This document shows positions 1-6,598 of a stretch of DNA of 64,000 nt, one piece after another. The stretch's first letter is position 1. Each line of letters starts with the position of its first letter. The stretch is from Planococcus liqunii. Its GTDB lineage: Bacteria > Bacillota > Bacilli > Bacillales_A > Planococcaceae. Under the pieces are notes generated by a model, which searched no databases, had not been told where the DNA came from, and worked only from the letters and a program-made list of their open reading frames with translations. A program made the position numbers and the translations under genes. The stretch spans positions 248,001 to 312,000 of the forward strand of contig NZ_CP129238.1 in assembly GCF_030413595.1 (NCBI RefSeq). The letters run 5' to 3'.

Positions 1-434
1 TCTCAAAAATTTATGGCATCGCCGGCATTCGTGTAGGTTTCGGAATTGCACCAGAAGCGATCATCCAATCGATTTTGAAAGTGAAAGAACCGTTTAACGT
101 CAATGCTTTGGCGCAAGCTGCAGCTGTTGCCGCAATTTCCGATCAGGAGCATGTGCGCGCTTCACAAGAAGCCAACAAAGCAGGGCGTGAGCAGCTTTAT
201 GCCGCGTTCACGGACCTCGGTTTAAACTACATCGAAAGCATGGCGAATTTTGTGCTTGTCCAAATAGGGGCGGAAGGCGAAGAAGTCTACAAAGCATTGA
301 TGGCGAACGGCGTAATTGTGCGCTACGGAAAAACATGGGGACTGCCGGATTATATCCGCGTTACCGTCGGAACGCCGGAAGAAAATGAATTCTTTATTAA
401 GGTGTTAACAGGATTATTGGCAAAACAAGTATAA
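1..434 (+). CDS. hisC: histidinol-phosphate aminotransferase, C-terminal part
   Basis: Only the 3' part lies in the window; the reading frame is already open at base 3. The visible protein begins with SKIYGIAGIRVGFG, the PLP-lysine segment of class I/II aminotransferases (the lysine forms the Schiff base), and continues with VKEPFNVNALAQ and YIRVTVGTPEEN, which fit the small domain of HisC. HisC converts imidazole-acetol phosphate to histidinol phosphate in the cytoplasm and in Bacillales often also serves aromatic amino acid synthesis. No other his or aro gene is visible, so the family call rests on sequence alone. A strong terminator follows. A related aminotransferase of the same fold cannot be fully excluded. 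Confidence 0.8.
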   Translation, partial: SKIYGIAGIRVGFGIAPEAIIQSILKVKEPFNVNALAQAAAVAAISDQEHVRASQEANKAGREQLYAAFTDLGLNYIESMANFVLVQIGAEGEEVYKALMANGVIVRYGKTWGLPDYIRVTVGTPEENEFFIKVLTGLLAKQV

Positions 435-438
435 GATG

Positions 439-469
439 GAGCTGCTTCCTTATGGGAAGCAGCTTTTTA
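439..469 (+). terminator. intrinsic terminator after hisC
   Basis: A 10-bp stem (440-449 with 455-464, AGCTGCTTCC/GGAAGCAGCT) and 5-nt loop are followed by a T run, directly after the stop codon. Confidence 0.85.
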
Positions 470-569
470 TTTGGGGAAATTCCTTGCGGGATGCAGTGAA
501 AAGCGTTTATCAAAGCTGCCAAGGGGGAAGGTTTAGGGAAAAACCTACTAAACAAAGGATGGAGTTCAT

Positions 570-1481
570 ATGCGCTACGACTGTGTGATTGTCGGCGGAG
601 GCCCTGCTGGATTAAATGCTGCTTTGGTACTTGGACGCTCAAGAAGAAACGTGATTCTTTTTGATGATGACAGCGGGCGCAATCTGGTGACCAGAGAATC
701 TCACGGATTTATTACCCGCGACGGGATCAAACCGGAAGAATTTAAGCGCCTGGCACACAAGGATATTGCAAAATACGATTCGGTTGAAATAAAACAAGAA
801 CGGGTCATGTCAATCAACCGCGTTTCAGATACTCATTACGAAATCACTACCGAAGAAGGCAAAACCTATCACAGCATCAAAATTATCCTGGCAACAGGAT
901 TGCGGGAACAACAGCCCAATATTCCCGACATCGAAAAGTATTACGGAACGTCTTTGTTCAGTTGCCCTTATTGTGATGGCTGGGAATTGCGCGATCAGCC
1001 ATTGGCCGTAATTGCCGATAAAAGTGTCTTTGAGTTGGCAAAAAAAGTCTATACGTGGAGCAAGGATTTGATCGTTTTTACGAACGGCGAAGGCCGGCTG
1101 GAACTGAAAGACCGGGACCGGCTGGTTGCCAAAGGCATCGGAGTTCGGGAAGAAGTCATCGACGGGCTGGAAGGCGATAACGGACAATTACGCAGCGTCA
1201 GGCTTGAAGACGGCACGCTCATTGACCGGGTGGGAGGCTTCGTGACGCCCCTATGGAGCCACAATGCCCATTTCGGGAAAGAGCTGGGCTGTGAAGAAAA
1301 TGAATACGGCGGCATCAAAACCGACGAATACGGGCGCACGAATGTCTGGAATGTCTATGCTGCTGGAGACGCTTCTTTGATTGTGCCGGCCCAAGTAGTC
1401 ATTGCAGCAGGAGAAGGAAGCGCAGCGGCTATCGGGGTAAACGGTGATTTAACGAATGAATACTTCGATGCGGAGGATTGA
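570..1481 (+). CDS. NAD(P)/FAD-dependent oxidoreductase, thioredoxin-reductase-like
   Basis: A 303-residue cytoplasmic flavoprotein. The N-terminus carries the FAD-binding GGGPAG glycine motif (about residues 9-14), a CPYC redox pair lies at residues 132-135 where thioredoxin reductase has its CxxC, and the second FAD motif (VYAAGDAS) is near residue 265. The length is close to bacterial TrxB. The TrxB-type NADPH motif (GGGxSA) that should follow the CxxC is not obvious; the region after it reads PLAVIADKSV. I therefore call it a TrxB-like oxidoreductase, not TrxB itself. The start has an AAGGATGGAG ribosome site. The next gene follows after 26 nt and may be cotranscribed. Its electron acceptor is unknown. 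Confidence 0.8.
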   Translation: MRYDCVIVGGGPAGLNAALVLGRSRRNVILFDDDSGRNLVTRESHGFITRDGIKPEEFKRLAHKDIAKYDSVEIKQERVMSINRVSDTHYEITTEEGKTYHSIKIILATGLREQQPNIPDIEKYYGTSLFSCPYCDGWELRDQPLAVIADKSVFELAKKVYTWSKDLIVFTNGEGRLELKDRDRLVAKGIGVREEVIDGLEGDNGQLRSVRLEDGTLIDRVGGFVTPLWSHNAHFGKELGCEENEYGGIKTDEYGRTNVWNVYAAGDASLIVPAQVVIAAGEGSAAAIGVNGDLTNEYFDAED

Positions 1482-1507
1482 AGGGAAAGCCCAGTTGAAG
1501 GGTACAG

Positions 1508-1921
1508 ATGGAGAGCACTAAAACAGGCCGGCTTTCCGAGCCGATTGAGGACGGAACTTTTGCTTGTTGGAATGCGGATAAGGTAAACTTGACTCAATCG
1601 CAAGTCAGGAGGCGAATGGCCGTGGACCATGCAAACTCACTATCTTCCATCACTTACATTGACACGGAGCGTTCAATCGAAGCGGGTGAGATGAAACTGG
1701 TGCACTTGGAATATCACTTGCACCTCTATGAAGATACTTTGGTGGCGCCTACCGCGAAGTATCATTTGGCGAATGTTTGGGATATTTCCTATAAATCATT
1801 TTCCGAAGAAGCAAACTTATTGTATCTGCATACGCACCGTGGAGTGATAACTTATAAAGTGTATGAAGACCCTGGCCAATTCGTGACAACTTTTAAAAAA
1901 TTAAAAAATTCCAACTACTGA
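1508..1921 (+). CDS. hypothetical protein, possibly a compact beta-rich domain
   Basis: Up to 137 residues, not recognised. The C-terminal 100 residues look like one small beta-rich domain with alternating hydrophobic strands (for example VHLEYHLHLYEDTLV and LYLHTHRGVITYKVYE). No signal peptide or membrane segment is seen. Two starts are possible: ATG 1508 (GAAGGG 5 nt upstream, 26 nt after the oxidoreductase stop) and ATG 1616, which has a perfect AGGAGG but only 3 nt away. The extra 36 residues from the first start look unstructured, so the shorter form may be the real one. Terminator follows at once. Confidence 0.6.
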   Translation: MESTKTGRLSEPIEDGTFACWNADKVNLTQSQVRRRMAVDHANSLSSITYIDTERSIEAGEMKLVHLEYHLHLYEDTLVAPTAKYHLANVWDISYKSFSEEANLLYLHTHRGVITYKVYEDPGQFVTTFKKLKNSNY

Positions 1922-1951
1922 AGAAGACAAGCCCATCGCTTGTCTTCTTTT
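1921..1951 (+). terminator. intrinsic terminator
   Basis: An 11-bp perfect stem AGAAGACAAGC/GCTTGTCTTCT (1922-1932 with 1938-1948) is followed by TTTTG; it closes the 570-1921 transcription unit. Confidence 0.85.
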
Positions 1952-1983
1952 GTGTTAAAATTTAGAAAAAAGGGGGTTGCTTA

Positions 1984-2157
1984 ATGGAGAACGATTACGC
2001 AATCGGTTGGGGGACACTGGCATTGATTAATGCAGGCATTGCACAGGGGAAAAATCGAAGCGGGCTCAACTGGTTTTTATTGTCTCTTTTAATGGGCCCT
2101 CTTGCTACACTGGCATTGGTCGTTTTTGAAAAATTGCCTTATGAAGGGAGCGAATGA
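1984..2157 (+). CDS. small membrane protein, 57 residues
   Basis: A short gene with a purine-rich ribosome site (AAAAAGGGGG upstream). The protein has two hydrophobic stretches, residues about 7-20 (GWGTLALINAGIA) and 29-49 (WFLLSLLMGPLATLALVVF), joined by a QGKNRSG turn. That pattern occurs in small, poorly described membrane proteins of Firmicutes. Its stop overlaps the first possible ATG of the next gene (ATGA at 2154), so the two are probably translationally coupled. Function unknown. Confidence 0.65.
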   Translation: MENDYAIGWGTLALINAGIAQGKNRSGLNWFLLSLLMGPLATLALVVFEKLPYEGSE

Positions 2158-2159
2158 AC

Positions 2160-2525
2160 ATGACAGAAACCATTAACGTTGCAGATGTATGGGTGGATAA
2201 AGTCAATGCGAAAGATATTGAAGGCATGCTGGAACTTTCAGACCACAATATCGAATTGATGGGCCCTAGAGGTTCAGCCGTCGGGCATGATACATTAAAG
2301 CAGTGGGCAGAGGGATCCGGCATTCGCTTAACTACTGTCACCCGCTATGCAAAAGGCGATAAAGTGGTTTTTGAACAAGAAGGCACATGGAAAGACCAAA
2401 ACGGCCAAGTGACCGTGTTCACGTTTATGGAGATTAAGAACGGCAAAGTGGTACGGATTTCGAGATTCGATACGCTGGACGATGCATTTGGCGACAGTGG
2501 CTTGAATGATGAAGACAAAGTTTAA
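2160..2525 (+). CDS. nuclear transport factor 2 / SnoaL-like family protein
   Basis: A 121-residue protein with the single-domain NTF2/SnoaL cone fold: an N-terminal helix (NVADVWVDKVNAKDIEGMLEL), a central region with GPRGSAVGHDTLKQWAEGSG, and a C-terminal sheet (GQVTVFTFMEIKNGKVVRISRF). Members include small isomerases, hydratases and non-enzymatic binding proteins, so no reaction can be assigned. ATG 2160 is preferred over ATG 2154 because GGGAG lies 9 nt upstream of it. It is translationally coupled to the small membrane protein before it and followed by a terminator. Confidence 0.75.
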   Translation: MTETINVADVWVDKVNAKDIEGMLELSDHNIELMGPRGSAVGHDTLKQWAEGSGIRLTTVTRYAKGDKVVFEQEGTWKDQNGQVTVFTFMEIKNGKVVRISRFDTLDDAFGDSGLNDEDKV

Positions 2526-2532
2526 GTGAAGA

Positions 2533-2566
2533 AAAGTGATTCCTGCAGCCGGGGATCACTTTTTAT
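2533..2566 (+). terminator. intrinsic terminator
   Basis: The stem AAGTGATTCC/GGGGATCACTT (one G-U pair) is followed by TTTTTA, just after the NTF2-like gene. Confidence 0.75.
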
Positions 2567-2573
2567 ATGCCAC

Positions 2574-2604
2574 AAAAAAACCGGCCCATTTGCTGGCCGG
2601 TTTA
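2574..2604 (-). terminator. intrinsic terminator of the rib operon
   Basis: On the minus strand AAACCGGCC/GGCCGGTTT with a short loop is followed by a T7 run (A run at 2574-2580 on the plus strand). It ends the leftward ribA-ribD-nucleotidase unit. Confidence 0.85.
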
Positions 2605-2610
2605 ACGGAA

Positions 2611-3183
2611 TTATTTAAGTTCCTTCTGGATTAGTTCCTGTAAATCGGCCCATTGCTTAATGCGCGGCAATTCCACATGGCGATTATAGGACTGGTCTTT
2701 CACCATTACTTTCAACGACCCATGAGACAAAGTATCGACCACTGCCGGTTTGTCGTCAAAATAGTAATCGAGCTGCAGGTCTTCGATGATGTGGACCTTT
2801 TCGGCATCTTTCATGCCGCAGTAAAACCGGTCGTCGTGCACCGGGAATCCTTGTTGTTTCAGCCAGGCTTTCGTATTCTCACCGTGTTTCGCCGGACGGG
2901 CTGTTATGTAGAAAATTTCATGGCCTTCCCGGTCCAGCTGCTGGAGAAGTTCGACGGCTCCTGGATAAGTAGGGCAATCAGTGTAGTACAGTTCCTCCAA
3001 CACACTGTTCCACATGTCAGAACCTTCCTTGTCGCTCATGCCGAACAGTTCATGGATTTCTACACGGTCCAGGGCATGGAACAGGTCGATGGCCACTTCA
3101 CGCCCAAGTTTTCTCTGGTACAGCTCAAAAGCATATTCGCGCAAATTGATCAAAGTATCGTCAATATCAAATCCAAATCTCAT
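2611..3183 (-). CDS. HAD-superfamily 5'-nucleotidase-like phosphatase (NT5C/YqfW type)
   Basis: A 190-residue cytoplasmic HAD-fold protein. Motif I is DIDDT (residues 6-10; first Asp the nucleophile, second Asp general acid/base), ITARP near residue 96 fits motif II, and YFDDKPAV near 140 fits the acidic motif IV. The overall layout matches the NT5C-type nucleotidase family that includes Bacillus YqfW. The gene overlaps the end of ribD by 17 nt and has its own AAGGAG site inside it, so it is the third cistron of a riboflavin operon. From context it may dephosphorylate the ribitylaminopyrimidine phosphate intermediate. That is inference; a general nucleotidase is the conservative reading. Confidence 0.75.
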   Translation of the reverse strand: MRFGFDIDDTLINLREYAFELYQRKLGREVAIDLFHALDRVEIHELFGMSDKEGSDMWNSVLEELYYTDCPTYPGAVELLQQLDREGHEIFYITARPAKHGENTKAWLKQQGFPVHDDRFYCGMKDAEKVHIIEDLQLDYYFDDKPAVVDTLSHGSLKVMVKDQSYNRHVELPRIKQWADLQELIQKELK

Positions 3184-4282
3184 CGTTAAACTCCTTTTTT
3201 ACGGGATACCCAGTAAACCTGAAGTCTTTCCCGATTTTCAAAAATTCTCCGTCTTCCAGTTCCACCGCTTGTTTCATCAGCTCAAAACCGGAACCTTCAA
3301 GGAAAGTCGGTGCGTCTTTGCCCCCAATTAATTTCGGCGCAAAATACAACACCACTTTATCGATTAAACCGTTTTCCAGAAATGCGGAATTAATGGTTCC
3401 GCCGCCTTCAATAAACAGGGAAGAGATGGATTTCTCTCCTAGGATGCGGACGACGTCCGGAATATCGGTGCGCTGCTCTCCGCTGGTCTCAATAACGGTA
3501 ACGCCTAATGCTTCGAGGCGGGCGCGTTTTTCAGGGTCGTACTGTTTGCTGGTGAAAATCCAGGTTTCGGCCAAATTATCCGTTACGACTTTGGCATCCA
3601 ATGGAATCCGCAGCTTGGAATCCAAGACAATGCGGAGCGGATGGCGCCCGTTTGGAATCCGCGAAGTCAATTCCGGATCATCCGCAATCACTGTACCAAC
3701 CCCCACTAAAATGGCCCGGTTTTCACTGCGCAGCACGTGGACATCCCGGCGTGCATCTTCTGAAGTGATCCATTTGCTGTCCAATGTATGCGAAGCAATT
3801 TTACCGTCTAAAGTAGAAGCGGCTTTCAAGATGACAAATGGCTTTTGAGTCACAATAAATTTATTAAAGACCTCATTCATCTTTCGGGATTCTTCTTCCC
3901 GAATGCCGACAAGGACTTCGATGCCGGCTTCTTCCAGCATCTTGACGCCGTTTCCGGCAACAATCGGATTGGGGTCAAGGGTGGCAATCACCACTTTTTT
4001 CAGGCCTGCTTCAATAATAGCCAGTGCGCACGGACCGGTGCGGCCATGATGGGAACATGGCTCGAGCGTAACATAAATGGTTCCGCCGCGTGCCGCTTCC
4101 CCGGCCATCCGGAGCGCATGGATTTCAGCATGGGGCTCGCCGGCTTTCAAGTGGGCGCCGATGCCGACAATGCGGTTGTCATTGACAATGACGGAACCGA
4201 CAAGCGGATTGGGGTCCGTCTGGCCTTTCATTGTCTTCGCATTAGTTAATGCCAAGTCCATATAAAATTCATGGTTTGACAT
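3167..4282 (-). CDS. ribD: bifunctional diaminohydroxyphosphoribosylaminopyrimidine deaminase / 5-amino-6-(5-phosphoribosylamino)uracil reductase
   Basis: A 371-residue bifunctional riboflavin enzyme. The N-terminal deaminase has the zinc site PHAEIHAL (near residue 49) and EPCSHHGRTGPC (near 74); the C-terminal reductase begins about residue 145 (ILKAASTLDGKIAS) and ends with the SLFIEGGG segment. Together they convert the GTP cyclohydrolase II product in two steps. The frame is open to 4396, but MSNHEFYMDLAL at 4282 is the family-like start, with GAGGGGG about 9 nt upstream. Its start overlaps the end of ribA by 14 nt and its end overlaps the nucleotidase, so the three genes are tightly coupled. 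No lumazine or riboflavin synthase gene is visible. Confidence 0.93.
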   Translation of the reverse strand: MSNHEFYMDLALTNAKTMKGQTDPNPLVGSVIVNDNRIVGIGAHLKAGEPHAEIHALRMAGEAARGGTIYVTLEPCSHHGRTGPCALAIIEAGLKKVVIATLDPNPIVAGNGVKMLEEAGIEVLVGIREEESRKMNEVFNKFIVTQKPFVILKAASTLDGKIASHTLDSKWITSEDARRDVHVLRSENRAILVGVGTVIADDPELTSRIPNGRHPLRIVLDSKLRIPLDAKVVTDNLAETWIFTSKQYDPEKRARLEALGVTVIETSGEQRTDIPDVVRILGEKSISSLFIEGGGTINSAFLENGLIDKVVLYFAPKLIGGKDAPTFLEGSGFELMKQAVELEDGEFLKIGKDFRFTGYPVKKEFNDEIWI

Positions 4283-5030
4283 GAACAGCATCCCCCTCGT
4301 CTTCCAAGTGGCCGGAGCGATCGATTTTGGTCTGCAAATACTTGGCATTGTATTCCGACTCGTCGCCCCATAACGAAATGCGGCCGGCAATTTCAAGGTC
4401 TGAATTTTCCAATGCCGAAATCTTTTTTGGATTGTTTGTCATTAACGTCACTGGTTTAGTGCGCAGCGATTTCAATACGGCAATTGCATCATCGTAATTG
4501 CGGGAATCGTCGACAAAGCCGAGGCTTTCATTGGCTTCGACCGTATCATAGCCGTTTTCCTGAAGCACATACGCCATGGCTTTGCTGAACAAACCGATGC
4601 CGCGCCCTTCATGGTTCGCCAAATAGAACAAAGCGCCTGATCCGTGGTCGGCGATTTGCTGCATCGACTGCTTTAATTGGAATCCGCAGTCACAGCGTTT
4701 GCTGCCGAAAATATCGCCTGTATGGCAAATCGAATGCATGCGGATCAACGCGTCTTCGCTGTTTTCGAAATCTCCATAAACCAATACGCTTGATTGCTGG
4801 TATTCAGCCAAATTAGCAGAAGACAGCTTTTCAATGATGGTTTCGTAATCGCTCGTCACTTCATCTTGCTTTAACCAGCAATACCACTGGAACACAACGG
4901 TTTCTCCATATAAATTCACTGGCAGCCGGATGGGGCCGACTACATATATTGCTTCATCGCCCATTTGGATCAAGTCGATTTTATCTTTCAGCACTTCGAA
5001 CACTTTCGGTTCAAGTTTGATTGGTGTCAT
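4269..5030 (-). CDS. ribA: GTP cyclohydrolase II
   Basis: A 253-residue stand-alone GTP cyclohydrolase II. The zinc and active-site region is RMHSICHTGDIFGSKRCDCG (near residue 97; three Cys ligands), followed by YLANHEGRGIGLFSKAMAY. It opens the GTP ring to the first riboflavin precursor. Unlike the usual Bacillus RibBA fusion there is no N-terminal DHBP synthase domain, only about 90 residues of other sequence (MTPIKLEPKVFEVLKD...). First gene of a three-gene operon. No FMN riboswitch was recognised upstream; instead a short palindrome lies over the -35 box. ATG 5030 has a GGGGG ribosome site. Confidence 0.9.
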   Translation of the reverse strand: MTPIKLEPKVFEVLKDKIDLIQMGDEAIYVVGPIRLPVNLYGETVVFQWYCWLKQDEVTSDYETIIEKLSSANLAEYQQSSVLVYGDFENSEDALIRMHSICHTGDIFGSKRCDCGFQLKQSMQQIADHGSGALFYLANHEGRGIGLFSKAMAYVLQENGYDTVEANESLGFVDDSRNYDDAIAVLKSLRTKPVTLMTNNPKKISALENSDLEIAGRISLWGDESEYNAKYLQTKIDRSGHLEDEGDAVHVKP

Positions 5031-5073
5031 TGTAATTCCCCCTGTTTGAAAAGTCTATTTAAATCATGAAGTT

Positions 5074-5102
5074 ATTATACTACAATTAGTTACTAATAGT
5101 AA
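5074..5102 (-). promoter_or_regulatory. ribA operon promoter overlapped by a TTACTA-N-TAGTAA palindrome
   Basis: On the minus strand TTACTA (5102-5097) and TATAAT (5079-5074) are separated by 17 bp. The -35 hexamer is one half of a perfect 13-bp palindrome, TTACTAATAGTAA at 5090-5102. Such TACT..AGTA dyads are typical of small winged-helix repressors (HxlR/MarR type), but the regulator is not identified. Confidence 0.55.
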
Positions 5103-5147
5103 GTAATTGACTCGGAAGTTAAGCGGCTTTCAGTCATTTATTCTCTA

Positions 5148-5163
5148 GATAATAATTATTATC
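5148..5163. promoter_or_regulatory. Fur-type palindrome (distal)
   Basis: GATAATAATTATTATC is a perfect 16-bp palindrome built from GATAAT-like hexamers, resembling overlapping Fur 7-1-7 half sites. It lies between the divergent ribA and ferritin promoters. Confidence 0.5.
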
Positions 5164-5192
5164 AATTACAAAATTATAATTAAGTATTTATT

Positions 5193-5207
5193 TGATTTTC
5201 ATTCTCA
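5193..5207. promoter_or_regulatory. Fur box
   Basis: TGATTTTCATTCTCA matches the Bacillus Fur 7-1-7 consensus TGATAATNATTATCA at 11 of 14 defined positions. It is 26 bp upstream of the ferritin -35 box, so it could act on either divergent gene. Confidence 0.55.
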
Positions 5208-5232
5208 ATTAAAAATTATTTTCTCATGTGTT

Positions 5233-5261
5233 TTGCAATAGAATTTAGGGTATGGTATAGT
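5233..5261 (+). promoter_or_regulatory. ferritin gene promoter
   Basis: TTGCAA (5233-5238), a 17-bp spacer and TATAGT (5256-5261) predict a start of transcription near 5268, about 40 nt before the ATG. Confidence 0.7.
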
Positions 5262-5268
5262 ATCTACA

Positions 5269-5283
5269 TTAGAATGATTCTAA
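5269..5283. promoter_or_regulatory. PerR box at the ferritin transcription start
   Basis: TTAGAATGATTCTAA is a perfect 7-1-7 palindrome matching the PerR consensus TTATAATNATTATAA at 12 of 14 positions. It begins at the predicted +1, a position expected to give repression. Confidence 0.7.
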
Positions 5284-5306
5284 ATAAGAAAGTGGAGGGA
5301 TTTTTC

Positions 5307-5804
5307 ATGTTACCACAAAAACTGACGATGGCATTAAATGACCAATTCAATAACGAGTTACAGGCTTCCCATTCCTATACGGCAATGGCGGCGTACTTTT
5401 CGAAAAAAGGGTATCATGGCTTCGCCAATTTCTATTTAATCCAATCGCGTGAAGAGCATCAGCATGCGATGAAGTTTTACGACTACCTCGTGACGATGGA
5501 CGAAAAACCGGTGCTTCAGGCGCTCGGGGAACCTAAAAACGACTATGTGAATGCTATGGATGTTATGCAAAGTTCGCTGGCTCAGGAAAAAGATGTAACA
5601 AGCAATATCTATGCATTGGTTACACTTGCAGATGAGCTGCAGGAACATTCCACTTTATCATTCCTGGATTGGTTTATCGAAGAACAAATGGAAGAAGAGA
5701 AAATGTTCCGCGACATTATTGCACGAATGGCCCATATTGAAGAGGGCGGAGAATATTTCTTGAAAATGAACGACGATTTCGCAGAACGCAGATTGGAAAA
5801 CTGA
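5307..5804 (+). CDS. ftnA: ferritin (non-heme, FtnA type)
   Basis: A 165-residue ferritin that oxidises and stores iron in a 24-subunit shell. The di-iron ligands of bacterial ferritins are visible: E near residue 17 (NNELQASHSY), EEHQHA near residue 50 and E/Q residues near 94 (ADELQEHS) and 127 (EEQMEEE). The ATG at 5307 is chosen because GGAGGG lies 9 nt upstream; an upstream in-frame start at 5226 lies inside the promoter and is rejected. A PerR box at the promoter start and Fur boxes farther upstream predict control by peroxide and iron. The iron-export-like fetAB pair follows after a terminator. Confidence 0.93.
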   Translation: MLPQKLTMALNDQFNNELQASHSYTAMAAYFSKKGYHGFANFYLIQSREEHQHAMKFYDYLVTMDEKPVLQALGEPKNDYVNAMDVMQSSLAQEKDVTSNIYALVTLADELQEHSTLSFLDWFIEEQMEEEKMFRDIIARMAHIEEGGEYFLKMNDDFAERRLEN

Positions 5805-5812
5805 TTAGTTGA

Positions 5813-5848
5813 AGACAGCACACGGCTGACTGTGTGCTGTTTTCTTTT
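5813..5848 (+). terminator. intrinsic terminator after ferritin
   Basis: The stem ACAGCACAC/GTGTGCTGT is followed by a T-rich tail (TTTTCTTTTT), separating ftnA from fetA. Confidence 0.8.
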
Positions 5849-5866
5849 TAAAAGGAAGTGAAACGA

Positions 5867-6598
5867 GTGTCCATTCAATATAAACCTGCAGTGCATTTTA
5901 ATCATGTGAATTATTCTGCAGGCGATACACAGATATTAAAAGAGATTACTGGATCTTTTCCGGAAGGCAAAATCACCACATTAGTGGGACCTTCCGGAGC
6001 AGGGAAGACTACACTGTTGAAATTATGCAACGGCTTACTGTCAGTGGATACAGGAGAAATTTATGTAAAAGACAAGCCGATTGACAATATTGAACCTGTC
6101 GAGCTTCGCCGCCTTGTCGGCATGGCCTTGCAAAGTGCCCCGATGATCAGCGGTACAGTTTATGATAATTTAAATTTGCCGTTAGAGCTGCAGGGCAAAA
6201 AGCTGCCGGAACAAGACGCATTGGCATGGCTGCATGACGTCGGGCTGGAAGAGCAATTGATCAGCCGGAATGTAAAAGACCTGTCGGGCGGGCAGCGCCA
6301 GAAAGTTTCGATTGCCCGTACATTGGTCAACAAACCCGAAGTGCTGCTGCTGGATGAAATTACCTCCTCACTGGACCAGACTTCCTTAAAGGAAATAGAA
6401 GAGCTGATTATAAAAATCAACCGGAAATATGGCACAACGATTATTTGGATCACCCACAACCTGCAGCAAGCCATGGAGATCGGCGACTATACGTGGGTCA
6501 TGATGGCCGGTGAAGTGATTGAAACCGGTAAAAGCGAATTGCTGGTCAATCCGGCGAATGACAAAGTCAAACGGTTCGTAAGGGGGAAAGCCGGATGA
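5867..6598 (+). CDS. fetA: ABC transporter ATP-binding protein, FetA (YbbL) type
   Basis: A 243-residue ATPase: Walker A GPSGAGKTT near residue 41, Q-loop near 84 (ALQSAP), signature LSGGQRQKVSIARTL near 141, Walker B VLLLDEITSSLD near 163, and H-loop ITHN near 196. Paired with the UPF0014/FetB permease it forms FetAB, in E. coli linked to iron export and peroxide resistance. GTG 5867 is preferred (AAGGAA 9 nt upstream) over GTG 5858, which sits in the ribosome site. The stop overlaps the fetB start by 4 nt. Standing beside a PerR-type ferritin supports an iron-homeostasis role. Confidence 0.85.
   Translation: MSIQYKPAVHFNHVNYSAGDTQILKEITGSFPEGKITTLVGPSGAGKTTLLKLCNGLLSVDTGEIYVKDKPIDNIEPVELRRLVGMALQSAPMISGTVYDNLNLPLELQGKKLPEQDALAWLHDVGLEEQLISRNVKDLSGGQRQKVSIARTLVNKPEVLLLDEITSSLDQTSLKEIEELIIKINRKYGTTIIWITHNLQQAMEIGDYTWVMMAGEVIETGKSELLVNPANDKVKRFVRGKAG

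Noticed and set aside
4283..4396. N-terminal extension of RibD in the longest frame
   Set aside because: It lies entirely inside ribA in another frame and has no RibD-like sequence; the MSNHEFYMDLAL start has a ribosome site.
5031..5306. FMN riboswitch ahead of ribA
   Set aside because: The conserved FMN-aptamer segments were not found; the region holds promoters and iron/peroxide boxes instead.
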